Assembly (NCBI GenBank): GCA_964458605.1
Contig: CAYWLS010000001.1
Coordinates: 62,001 to 126,000 of the forward strand
DNA length: 64,000 nt
Reading direction: 5' to 3'
Source: JBBSNV01 sp964458605
GTDB taxonomy: Bacteria > Pseudomonadota > Alphaproteobacteria > Reyranellales > JAQSWP01
Shown: positions 10,713 through 19,191 of the stretch, one piece after another
How the letters are laid out: each line of letters starts with the position of its first letter
Numbering within the stretch: position 1 is the first letter of the stretch
The notes under the pieces: generated by a model
What the model was told of the DNA's origin: nothing
The model's input: the letters and a program-made list of their open reading frames with translations, nothing else
The model's database searches: none
Translations under genes and position numbers: made by a program

Positions 10713-10901
10713 CTATTTGCGGCGCGACCAGTCGATCCCGGTACGCTTGGCGCCTTGTTCGATCCTTTCCAGCAAAGCTTTTTTCGACGCGGTACGGCGG
10801 GTGCCGGGGTTGCGCGCCACATAGTCGGTACCCTCGATGCCCAGCTCCTTCTTGCGCCGGGCGATCCAGTCGCTTTGCTGCTTCAGGGTCGTCTTTCTCA
10901 T
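10713..10901 (-). CDS. Small basic protein of unknown function (62 aa)
   Basis: Very basic protein of 62 residues beginning MRKTTLKQQSDWIARRKKEL and ending GIDWSRRK. I do not recognise a family. It is predicted to be largely helical with conserved-looking Lys/Arg and Trp positions, consistent with nucleic-acid or partner binding. The start is fixed by an ATGA overlap with the stop of the nucleotidyltransferase-like gene upstream; a longer version (ATG at 10931) would overlap that gene much further. The coupled two-gene layout recalls toxin-antitoxin pairs, though the order (enzyme first) and the lack of a known antitoxin fold leave this open. It ends 3 bp from the stop of the convergent alcohol dehydrogenase gene. 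Confidence 0.6.
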   Translation of the reverse strand: MRKTTLKQQSDWIARRKKELGIEGTDYVARNPGTRRTASKKALLERIEQGAKRTGIDWSRRK

Positions 10902-11470
10902 GTATGTAATTTTAGCCGCTCGAGCGACCAATCTCCAGCCGTCTCGTATCGGATCCGCTTGTCCAAATAGGCTTCGTCAATCTGCCGCTGCTCGGCAAAG
11001 CGCCACAGACTCAGCGCCTGATCCAGCATTTCAGGCACGCCGCGCGGCGTGGAGTTGTACTGCGCCAGCCGGTCGGCGATCATATCCTCGAGTGAGACGA
11101 TACGAACGAAAGCTCCCATGGGGGAGATCGTGACGTCGACCGCATGGTCGATATCGGCCGCTCCGTCGAGCAGACGGGACGAGACGACCTCGGCACCCAT
11201 ATTGAGGTCGGGATGATAGAGGCCGCGCATGGCATGCCCTATGCGGTCTTCCCGGCGAAAGCCCACTTTTTGAAGAGCTGCCTCGATCGCGGGTTGATCG
11301 GGTGATACGAAATCGAAATCGCCTGTCGTGATCGCGCCGCCCGTATAGAACTCAACGGCAGCGCCGCCGACGATGATCGGGATCGGTTTGCCTTGCGCCT
11401 TCAGGTCTGAAAACGCTTCGCCGATCAACCGCAGGGCTTGCTCGAACTCCGGACGGAAGCCCGAAGCCAT
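10898..11470 (-). CDS. Nucleotidyltransferase-fold protein (AbiEii/MNT-like)
   Basis: Protein of 190 residues. IIVGGAAVEFYTGG followed by TTGDFDFV gives the G-G-x-A ... D-x-D pattern of DNA-polymerase-beta-type nucleotidyltransferases, the fold used by AbiEii toxins, MNT proteins and antibiotic nucleotidyltransferases. The remainder (VSLEDMIADRLAQYN, then LSLWRF and YLDKRIRYE) resembles the helical tail of AbiEii-like proteins where a lysine or arginine follows an ED pair. Its stop overlaps the ATG of the 62-residue basic protein. It starts 3 bp after the stop of the Lrp-like gene, so it may be read from the helicase promoter as well. Function is not known; a toxin or tRNA-modifying role is inference. 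Confidence 0.7.
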   Translation of the reverse strand: MASGFRPEFEQALRLIGEAFSDLKAQGKPIPIIVGGAAVEFYTGGAITTGDFDFVSPDQPAIEAALQKVGFRREDRIGHAMRGLYHPDLNMGAEVVSSRLLDGAADIDHAVDVTISPMGAFVRIVSLEDMIADRLAQYNSTPRGVPEMLDQALSLWRFAEQRQIDEAYLDKRIRYETAGDWSLERLKLHT

Positions 11471-11473
11471 ATG

Positions 11474-11716
11474 TTACGAAAACGCCTTGAACGTGATCAG
11501 CGTGAAGGTGTCCTTCACCCCGGGCAAGGTCTGGATCTTGCTGGTCACGAAGTGGCCGATATCCATGTCCTGGGGCAGATAGCACTTCATCAGCAGGTCG
11601 TACTGGCCGGAGGTCGAGTAGACCTCCGACACCTGCTCGACCGACTGCACGGCCTGGTCGGCCGTGTCGTAGGCCTTGCCCAGCTCGCACTTGACCATGA
11701 CGAAGATGGTTTGCAT
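11474..11716 (-). CDS. Stand-alone Lrp/AsnC ligand-binding (RAM) domain protein
   Basis: Protein of 80 residues made only of the alpha-beta RAM domain of Lrp/AsnC regulators: MQTIFVMVKCELGKAYD, then VYSTSGQYDLLMKC and VKDTFTLITFKAF. The DNA-binding helix-turn-helix that normally precedes it is absent and there is no room for it upstream, where the helicase gene ends 41 bp away. Such small RAM proteins form dimers or octamers and bind amino acids; they may modulate full-length Lrp proteins. The family is common in Alphaproteobacteria. Confidence 0.85.
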   Translation of the reverse strand: MQTIFVMVKCELGKAYDTADQAVQSVEQVSEVYSTSGQYDLLMKCYLPQDMDIGHFVTSKIQTLPGVKDTFTLITFKAFS

Positions 11717-11757
11717 GGCGCCCGCTCCGTCGCTCCGCCGTTGGTAGGGACGGAAGC

Positions 11758-13449
<1,692 letters not shown>

Positions 13450-13755
13450 TTATAGTTCAGTCTCTTATAGGATATCGGCCGGGCAGCGCGAATTCGCTTT
13501 CCTTCAGGCCGCTGTTAGAAGGACGGGACCGAAATACCCGGAGGGCCGTCAATTTCGCAGTTGCAGCGGATATTAGGTGTCGGCGGTGTCCTGTCAACGC
13601 AACTTTGGCCGAAATCCGCTGTTTTTGGCGCAGCGCTGCCATGTGCGGGACATCCCCGGGCCGGAAGTTGCCGTAGAAAACGCCGCGGGAATGGTGGTGT
13701 CGCGGCCCCTGTTTGCCTTGGCCGCGAAGCGGTAGGGTGCCGCCAGGAGTGCGAA
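13450..13755. other. Divergent intergenic region between helicase and isochorismatase genes
   Basis: 306 bp with lower G+C than its surroundings, especially next to the helicase ATG (TTATAG, CTTATAGGATAT). It holds the helicase promoter and its leader; toward the plus side I see no clear promoter for the hydrolase gene and no coding sequence. Confidence 0.6.
13570..13597 (-). promoter_or_regulatory. Predicted promoter for the DEAD-box helicase operon
   Basis: On the minus strand a perfect TTGACA is followed, 16 bases on, by TAATAT (4 of 6). Transcription would start near 13563, giving a leader of about 115 bases before the helicase ATG. A long leader is common for cold-regulated helicase genes, but no regulatory fold was worked out. 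Confidence 0.45.
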
Positions 13756-14301
13756 ATGCTGTTGGACCATCGCGCATCGGCTCTGATGCTGATCGATCTG
13801 CAGGAAAAACTGATGCCGGCGATGCACGAGCCGGCGGGCGTGCTGCGCAACGCGCTGATCCTGCTGGCCGCCGCCGGCCGGCTGGGCGTGCCGACCCTGG
13901 TGACCGAGCAGTACCCGCAGGGGCTGGGGCCGACCGTGCCGGAGATCGGCGACCGGGTGCAGGGCCGCGACATCGTGTTTTCCAAGACGAGCTTCTCGGC
14001 CGCCGGCGAGCCCGCGGTGATGTCGCGGCTGCGCCAGTCGCGCCGCACCCAGATCGTCATCGCCGGGGTCGAGGCCCATGTCTGCGTGCTGCAGAGCGCC
14101 GTCGCCCTGCAGCTTCTCGGCTACCAGGTGTTCGTGGCGGCCGACGGCACCACCTCGCGCAAGCCGGCCAGCGCGGCGCAGGCGATGGAGCGGCTGCGCC
14201 AGAACGCGGTGTCGGTCGTCACCGCCGAGATGGTGGTGTTCGAATGGCTGGGCCGCGCCGGCACCGACGAATTCCGCGAACTCTCCCGCCTGATCCGCTG
14301 A
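13756..14301 (+). CDS. Isochorismatase-family cysteine hydrolase
   Basis: Hydrolase of 181 residues of the isochorismatase-like superfamily. The catalytic triad can be read: Asp in MLIDLQEKL, Lys in VFSKTSFSA and Cys in GVEAHVCVLQ. The compact length and the sequence TEQYPQGLGPTVPEI resemble the YcaC/nicotinamidase-related group often annotated as hydrolases of unknown substrate. The next gene starts one base after its stop, so the two hydrolases are likely co-expressed. Confidence 0.88.
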   Translation: MLLDHRASALMLIDLQEKLMPAMHEPAGVLRNALILLAAAGRLGVPTLVTEQYPQGLGPTVPEIGDRVQGRDIVFSKTSFSAAGEPAVMSRLRQSRRTQIVIAGVEAHVCVLQSAVALQLLGYQVFVAADGTTSRKPASAAQAMERLRQNAVSVVTAEMVVFEWLGRAGTDEFRELSRLIR

Positions 14302-14302
14302 C

Positions 14303-15007
14303 GTGATCGACACCCTGGTCCTGCTGCCCGGGCTGCTCAACGACGCCCGGCTCTACGATCGCCAGCGTGCGGCGCTGGACAGCCGCGCCCGCCGCATCGT
14401 CATCCCCGAACTGTGGCACCACGACAGCGTGGCGGCGCTGGCCCGGCATGTGCTGGCGCAGCTCGACGGGAGGTTTGCGCTGGCCGGCTTCTCGATGGGC
14501 GGCTACGTGGCCCTCGAGCTGTTGCGCCAGGCGCCCGCCCGCATCGAGCGGCTGGCGCTGATCGACACCTCGGCCCAGGCCGACAGCGAGGCCCAGCGCG
14601 CCCGGCGCCAGGCGTTGATCGCCCAATCCGCCGTCGGCGCCTTCAAGGGGGTGACGGCACGGCTGCTGCCGCTGCTGATCCATCCCAGCCGGCTGGGCGA
14701 TGCGTCGCTGGTCGAGACCTTGCAGGCCATGGCCCAGGCGGTCGGCCGCGACGGCTTCGTGCGCCAGCAGCGCGCCATACTGGGCCGGCCCGACAGCAGC
14801 CTCCTGCTGCCGTCGATCGCGGTGCCGAGCGCGGTGATCTGCGGCCGCGACGATCTGCTGACGCCGATCGCCCATAGCCGCGCCATGGCCGCCGCCATCC
14901 GAGGCGCGGTGCTGACCGAGATCGAGCAATGCGGCCACGTCGCACCGCTGGAACGGCCCGAGCGGGTGACAAGAGCGCTGCTGCAATGGTTGGATAGGGC
15001 CGATTGA
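14303..15007 (+). CDS. Alpha/beta hydrolase
   Basis: Alpha/beta-hydrolase of 234 residues with a GTG start directly after the isochorismatase-like gene. The nucleophile elbow is GFSMGGYVALEL (Ser), the acid is in CGRDDLLTPIAHS (Asp), and the catalytic His in EQCGHVAPLERPE, all in the canonical order and spacing. The LVLLPGLLNDARLY segment forms the oxyanion-hole region. No secretion signal. It may be an esterase, lactonase or thioesterase; the sequence does not decide. Confidence 0.85.
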   Translation: MIDTLVLLPGLLNDARLYDRQRAALDSRARRIVIPELWHHDSVAALARHVLAQLDGRFALAGFSMGGYVALELLRQAPARIERLALIDTSAQADSEAQRARRQALIAQSAVGAFKGVTARLLPLLIHPSRLGDASLVETLQAMAQAVGRDGFVRQQRAILGRPDSSLLLPSIAVPSAVICGRDDLLTPIAHSRAMAAAIRGAVLTEIEQCGHVAPLERPERVTRALLQWLDRAD

Positions 15008-15080
15008 TCGGCGTCAATGCCGCGCCGCGCGGCGCGGTGTCAGGTGGCGCCGCGTCTGGCTGGAAAGGAATGTCATCGTC

Positions 15081-15476
15081 ATGAGCCACTATCACGCCGT
15101 CGTCTGGATCGATCATCGCGAAGCGCGCGTCTTCCAGTTCAATCCCGACGATGCCCAGCGCATCGTTATCCACGCCGAAAAGCCGGCCGGCCACCTGCAT
15201 CACCGCGCCGGCAGCATCTCCGGCAAGCGCCTGCCCGAGGATCACGCCTTTCTGCAATCGGTGGTCGATGCGGTGAAGGACGCGCAGGAATGGATCGTGG
15301 TCGGCCCGGGCTCGGCCAAGCTGGAACTGGTCAAGCACGTCCACAAGCATGCCGCCGCGCTCGAGCCGCGCATCGTCGGCGTCGAAAGCATGGACAAGCT
15401 GAGCGATGGCGAGCTGGTGAAATACGCCCGCCGCTACGCCCGCAACGTCGATCATCTGCGGCCGCAGCTCGGCTGA
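15081..15476 (+). CDS. eRF1-domain-like translational machinery protein
   Basis: Protein of 131 residues beginning MSHYHAVVWIDHREARVFQF, the start of a family annotated as translational machinery protein, related to the middle domain of archaeal/eukaryotic release factor 1 (baeRF families). WIVVGPGSAKLELVKHV and ALEPRIVGVESMDKLSDGEL follow the fold's helix-strand pattern. There is no GGQ peptide-hydrolysis motif, so it is not a classic release factor. It is His-rich. Preceded by GGAAAGGAATG. It stands alone between a hydrolase and an acyl-CoA dehydrogenase and its role is unknown. Confidence 0.7.
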   Translation: MSHYHAVVWIDHREARVFQFNPDDAQRIVIHAEKPAGHLHHRAGSISGKRLPEDHAFLQSVVDAVKDAQEWIVVGPGSAKLELVKHVHKHAAALEPRIVGVESMDKLSDGELVKYARRYARNVDHLRPQLG

Positions 15477-15588
15477 GACGCCGTCGCCGCAAACCGCCGT
15501 TCCGCAGGCCGGTGCGTGGTCCGGCGCGAGCGGCTGGACAGCGTTACGCGGCATGGTTAGCGTTTCGCCTCTTGCCAGGGGAAACGCC

Positions 15589-16749
15589 ATGCTGTCGCCG
15601 TACTTCAGCGAAGAACACGACCTGATCCGCAGCCAGATCCGCCGTTTCGTGGCCGAGGAGGTGCAGCCGCACGCCCAGGCCTGGGAGAAGGACGGCATGG
15701 TGCCGCGCACGGTGCTGCGCCGCATGGGCGAGCTGGGCTTCCTGGGCATGCGCTATCCGTCCGAATACGGCGGCTCGGACATGGATGCGCGCGCCTCGGT
15801 GATCCTGGCCGAGGAATGCGGCCGCTCGACCTTCGGCGGCTTCGCCATCACCGTGCTGGTGCATACCGACATGGCCTCGCCGCACCTGGCGCGCTTCGGC
15901 TCGCCGGCGCAGAAGAAGCGTCATTTCGGCCCCGTCATTCGCGGCGAGAAGATCTGCGCGGTGGCGGTGACCGAGCCCGATGCCGGCTCCGACGTCGCCG
16001 GCCTGCGCACCCGCGCCGTCAAGAAGGGCAACGAATGGGTGCTGAACGGCGCCAAGATGTTCATCACCAACGGCGTGCATGCCGATCTCTATTGCGTGGC
16101 GGCCAAGACCGATCCCGACGTCAAGGGCAGCCGCGGCATCACCATGTTCCTGGTCGAGAAGGGCACGCCCGGCTTCCGGGTCGGCCGCGCCCTGGACAAG
16201 ATGGGCTGGCGCTCGTCGGACACCGCCGAGCTGGTGTTCGAGGACTGCAAGCTGCCGGCCGATGCCGTGCTGGGCGAGGAGAATCGCGGCTTCTACGCCA
16301 TCATGCAGAATTTCCAGAACGAGCGGCTGGTGATCGGCGCCATGGCGGCGGCGGAGTCGCAGACCATGCTGCAGCTCACCCATGGCTATGTCATGGACCG
16401 CAAGGCCTTCGGCGCGCCGCTCTGGGACAAGCAGACCATCCGCCAGCGCCTGGCGATGCTGGCCGCCCGCACCGCCGCGGCGCAGCAACTGGTGCACCAC
16501 ACCGCTTGGTTGGATGCACAGGGGCTCGACTGCGTGGCCCAGGTCTCGATGGTCAAGGCGCTGTGCGGCGAGCTGATCAACGAGGTGGGCTATACCTGCC
16601 AGCAATTCCACGGCGGTTTCGGCTACATCACCGACAGCGCCATCGAGCGCATGGTGCGCGATGCGCGCGTGCAGTCGATCGGCGGCGGCGCCAGCGAGGT
16701 GATGCTGGAGGAGGTGGCCAAGCGCATGGGCCAGGCCCTGCAGGGTTAG
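15589..16749 (+). CDS. Acyl-CoA dehydrogenase
   Basis: FAD-dependent acyl-CoA dehydrogenase of 386 residues. Signatures: AVAVTEPDAGSDVAGLRT and KMFITNGVHADLYCV in the central FAD/substrate domain, DRKAFGAPLWDKQTI, and QQFHGGFGYITDSAIERM in the C-terminal helical bundle. The loop usually holding the catalytic Glu of short/medium-chain enzymes reads SIGGGASEVM, with Gly at the Glu place, a pattern of the isovaleryl-/long-chain-like subgroup whose base lies elsewhere. ATG 15589 is preferred over an in-frame start at 15553. It heads a tight run (10-bp gap) with a MaoC hydratase and a VOC protein, so dehydrogenation then hydration is the likely pathway order. Confidence 0.92.
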   Translation: MLSPYFSEEHDLIRSQIRRFVAEEVQPHAQAWEKDGMVPRTVLRRMGELGFLGMRYPSEYGGSDMDARASVILAEECGRSTFGGFAITVLVHTDMASPHLARFGSPAQKKRHFGPVIRGEKICAVAVTEPDAGSDVAGLRTRAVKKGNEWVLNGAKMFITNGVHADLYCVAAKTDPDVKGSRGITMFLVEKGTPGFRVGRALDKMGWRSSDTAELVFEDCKLPADAVLGEENRGFYAIMQNFQNERLVIGAMAAAESQTMLQLTHGYVMDRKAFGAPLWDKQTIRQRLAMLAARTAAAQQLVHHTAWLDAQGLDCVAQVSMVKALCGELINEVGYTCQQFHGGFGYITDSAIERMVRDARVQSIGGGASEVMLEEVAKRMGQALQG

Positions 16750-16759
16750 GAGAGAGTTC

Positions 16760-17218
16760 ATGGCGGGCGTGACGCGTTACTGGGAAGACTACGAGATCGG
16801 CGCGGTGTTCGAGCTGGGCGCCAAGACCATGACCAAGGAAGAGATCGTCGACTTCGCCTCGAAATACGATCCCCAGCCGTTCCATATCGACGAGGAAGCG
16901 GCCAAGGCCTCGTTCTTCGGCGGGCTGGTGGCCTCGGGCTGGCACACCTGCTCGGTCTGCATGCGCCTGATGGTCGACAATTACCTGTCGCCGGGCAGCA
17001 GCCTGGGCTCGCCCGGGCTGGACGAGATCCGCTGGCTGAAGCCGGTGCGGGCCGGCGACACCATTTCCGCCCGCATCGTCATCGTCGACAAGAAGCCGTC
17101 GCGCTCCAAGCCGCAGATCGGCACGGTGTTCAACCGCTACGAAGTGCACAACCAGAAGGGCGAGCTGGTGATGACCATGAAGGGCATCGGCATGATCGCG
17201 CGTCGCCCGGCTTCATAG
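16760..17218 (+). CDS. MaoC-family (R)-enoyl-CoA hydratase
   Basis: Single-hotdog hydratase of 152 residues. KYDPQPFHIDEEAAKAS carries the hydratase-2 type Asp/His pair, and FGGLVASGWHTCSVCMR forms the long central helix. The C-terminus (NQKGELVMTMKGIGMI) ends the hotdog sheet. It adds water to a 2-enoyl-CoA, presumably the product of the acyl-CoA dehydrogenase encoded 10 bp upstream. AGGAGAGAG precedes the ATG. Confidence 0.88.
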   Translation: MAGVTRYWEDYEIGAVFELGAKTMTKEEIVDFASKYDPQPFHIDEEAAKASFFGGLVASGWHTCSVCMRLMVDNYLSPGSSLGSPGLDEIRWLKPVRAGDTISARIVIVDKKPSRSKPQIGTVFNRYEVHNQKGELVMTMKGIGMIARRPAS

Positions 17219-17227
17219 GAGGTCGTC

Positions 17228-18073
17228 ATGGCGCCACAGGCCTTCAAGGGCATCGACCACGTGATGATCGTGGTGCCGCAGATCGAGCAGGCCGGCCAAA
17301 TCTATGCCCGGCTGGGCTTCGACGTGCAGCCGCGCGGCGTGCATTCGCATATGGGCACCGCCAACCACCTGATGATCCTGGACGGCGACTATATCGAGCT
17401 GCTGGGCGTGCTGACGCCCGAGCCGATCAACGCGCCCTACAAGAAGATCGCCGACGAGGGCGGGGCGCTGGCCAATATCGCGCTCAAGACCGACGGCGCC
17501 GACCTGGCCCATGCCGCCTGGACCGCCTCCGGCCTGGCACCCGAGCCGATCATCGAGTTCAGCCGCGGCGTCGAGATCGCCGGCAAGATGGAGAAGGCGG
17601 AGTTCCGCATCGTGCGCCTGCCGCACGACAAGCGGCCCGGCGTCGGGCTGTTCGTGTGCGACCAGCGCACGCCGCAATTCGTCTATCGCCGGGAATGGAT
17701 GAACCATCCCAACGGCGCCCGGCATCTGACCGGCGTGACCGTGGTGGCCGACGATCCGGCGCGGCACGAGGCTGCCGCCGCCAGGGTGTTCGGCGCGGCC
17801 GCCATCGCCGCGGACAAGGATGGCTTCACGGTCGGACTGGGCCGCGCGCCGATCCGCTATATTCCGCGAGCGCAGTTCGCTGCCCGCTTCGGCGGTCAGC
17901 AGCCGGCGCGGGCCGGCGATCATGCCGCGGTGCTGGACGTCAAGGTGGGCGACATCGCGCTGACGGCGCGCGTGCTGGCGCAGGGCGGCATGGCGCCGGT
18001 CCAGACCGCCGACGGACGGCTGCTGGTGCCGGCGCCGCAGGCCGGCGGCGTGATGCTGGAATTTTCTGCATAG
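17228..18073 (+). CDS. Glyoxalase-like (VOC) domain protein
   Basis: Protein of 281 residues with two vicinal-oxygen-chelate modules of the Glyoxalase_3 type. GIDHVMIVVPQIEQAG starts the first module, with a His at a metal position; GTANHLMILDGDYIELLGV supplies further potential ligands (His, Glu). The second module (HLTGVTVVADDP and onward) is weaker. Family members are mostly uncharacterised lyases or dioxygenase-like proteins. Nine bases separate it from the MaoC gene, with AGGAGG before the ATG, so it belongs to the same acyl-CoA operon. The reaction is unknown. Confidence 0.75.
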   Translation: MAPQAFKGIDHVMIVVPQIEQAGQIYARLGFDVQPRGVHSHMGTANHLMILDGDYIELLGVLTPEPINAPYKKIADEGGALANIALKTDGADLAHAAWTASGLAPEPIIEFSRGVEIAGKMEKAEFRIVRLPHDKRPGVGLFVCDQRTPQFVYRREWMNHPNGARHLTGVTVVADDPARHEAAAARVFGAAAIAADKDGFTVGLGRAPIRYIPRAQFAARFGGQQPARAGDHAAVLDVKVGDIALTARVLAQGGMAPVQTADGRLLVPAPQAGGVMLEFSA

Positions 18074-18140
18074 CGGATGCGAGGCCGGGGCGCTTGCCAA
18101 AGCCGGTCCGGCTCTGTTTGATGCGCGGCCGGAGCAAAAC

Positions 18141-18617
18141 ATGACCGCCTCTTCGCCCGTTCAGCGGCGCGGCTGGTACGGGTCGTTCGACCTGACCCAG
18201 CCCGCCACCTTCGCCTATTTCATCGACGAGTCGCTGCGCTTCGCCGACATGGACCGCAACGGCCACATCAACAACGTGGCCTTCGCCGTGTTCTTCGAGA
18301 ACGCGCGCGTGCGCTACCTGGGCGAGGTGTTCGCCGCCGCCGAGCAGAACCGCACCGGCTTCGTGCTGGCGCATCTGTCGATCGATTTCCTGGCGCAGAT
18401 GTTCTATCCCGGCAGCGTGCGCTCGGGCGTGCGGCTGGTCGAGGTGCGCCGCTCCTCGGTGGTGATCGGCCAGGCGGTGTTCCGCGACGGGCAGGCCACC
18501 GCGGTGGGCCATGCCGTGATGGTCGTCGCCGACAAGGACAGCGGCCGCGCCCTGCCGTTCGACCCGGCGCTGCGCGCCCGGCTCGACGCCCTGGTCGACG
18601 AAGCGCTGCCGGCATGA
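18141..18617 (+). CDS. 4HBT-type acyl-CoA thioesterase
   Basis: Hotdog thioesterase of 158 residues. RFADMDRNGHINNVAFAVFF is the 4-hydroxybenzoyl-CoA-thioesterase signature, with Asp as the catalytic residue and the N-G-H-x-N turn. It hydrolyses an acyl- or aroyl-CoA to the acid. Its stop overlaps the start of a second, PaaI-type thioesterase (ATGA), giving a pair of thioesterases of different hotdog subfamilies at the end of this acyl-CoA cluster. Confidence 0.87.
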   Translation: MTASSPVQRRGWYGSFDLTQPATFAYFIDESLRFADMDRNGHINNVAFAVFFENARVRYLGEVFAAAEQNRTGFVLAHLSIDFLAQMFYPGSVRSGVRLVEVRRSSVVIGQAVFRDGQATAVGHAVMVVADKDSGRALPFDPALRARLDALVDEALPA

Positions 18618-19099
18618 GCGCCGACGGCCGGATCGCGCCGCCGGCCGACGTGCCGGACGGCTTCGTGCCGTTCAACCCGCGCGACGATTTCGTCGGTCAC
18701 AACGGCCCGCTCTGGCTGAAGGCCGAAAAGGACGGTCTGCGCGTCGGGCTGCTGGTCGAGAAGCGCCACTGCAACCCGATGGGCGTGGTGCATGGCGGCA
18801 TGATGATGACCCTGGCCGACATGGTGATGGGCATGGGCTGCGGCTTCGTCACCGGCATGCGCTTTCCCCATCCCACGATCTCGATGAACTGCGACTTCAT
18901 CCGCGGCCCCAGGCTGGGCCAGTTCGTCGAGGGCATGGGGCGCATCGCCCGGCGCACCCGCAACCTGATCTTCTCGAGCTGCGAGCTGGCGGCCGACGGC
19001 GAGGTGATGCTGACCGCCTCGGGCGTGTTCAAGGTGCCCGATCCCGACAAGATCCCCGAACGCTATCGCCTGGCGCCGGCGCCCTACCGGCGGCCCTGA
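18614..19099 (+). CDS. PaaI-family thioesterase
   Basis: Hotdog thioesterase of 161 residues. GVVHGGMMMTLADMVMGMGC is the PaaI-type active-site helix: His-Gly-Gly followed by the catalytic Asp. The C-terminal strand segment FSSCELAADGEVMLTASGVF completes the fold. PaaI-like enzymes rescue stalled acyl-CoA intermediates. Translationally coupled to the 4HBT thioesterase before it. An intergenic repeat follows its stop at once. Confidence 0.88.
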   Translation: MSADGRIAPPADVPDGFVPFNPRDDFVGHNGPLWLKAEKDGLRVGLLVEKRHCNPMGVVHGGMMMTLADMVMGMGCGFVTGMRFPHPTISMNCDFIRGPRLGQFVEGMGRIARRTRNLIFSSCELAADGEVMLTASGVFKVPDPDKIPERYRLAPAPYRRP

Positions 19100-19101
19100 C
19101 C

Positions 19102-19190
19102 CGTCGTGCCGAGCGCAGCGAAGCATCTTGCTTCGGCGCGATCGATTTATCGGCTTGAGAGAAGGTCCTTCGCCTCGCTCGGGGCGACCA
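19102..19190. repeat. GAAGCATCTTGCTTC-type intergenic repeat, copy 1
   Basis: The first half reads GTCGTGCCGAGCGCAGCGAAG and the second half returns as CCTTCGCCTCGCTCGGGGCGAC, so the ends are inverted copies of each other. The centre has CATCTTGCTTC and ATCGATTTATCGG. The same element is at 54627-54714, in shorter form at 49262-49347, and probably inside the DUF2339 gene near 41716. It sits between convergent genes. Confidence 0.8.
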
Positions 19191-19191
19191 T

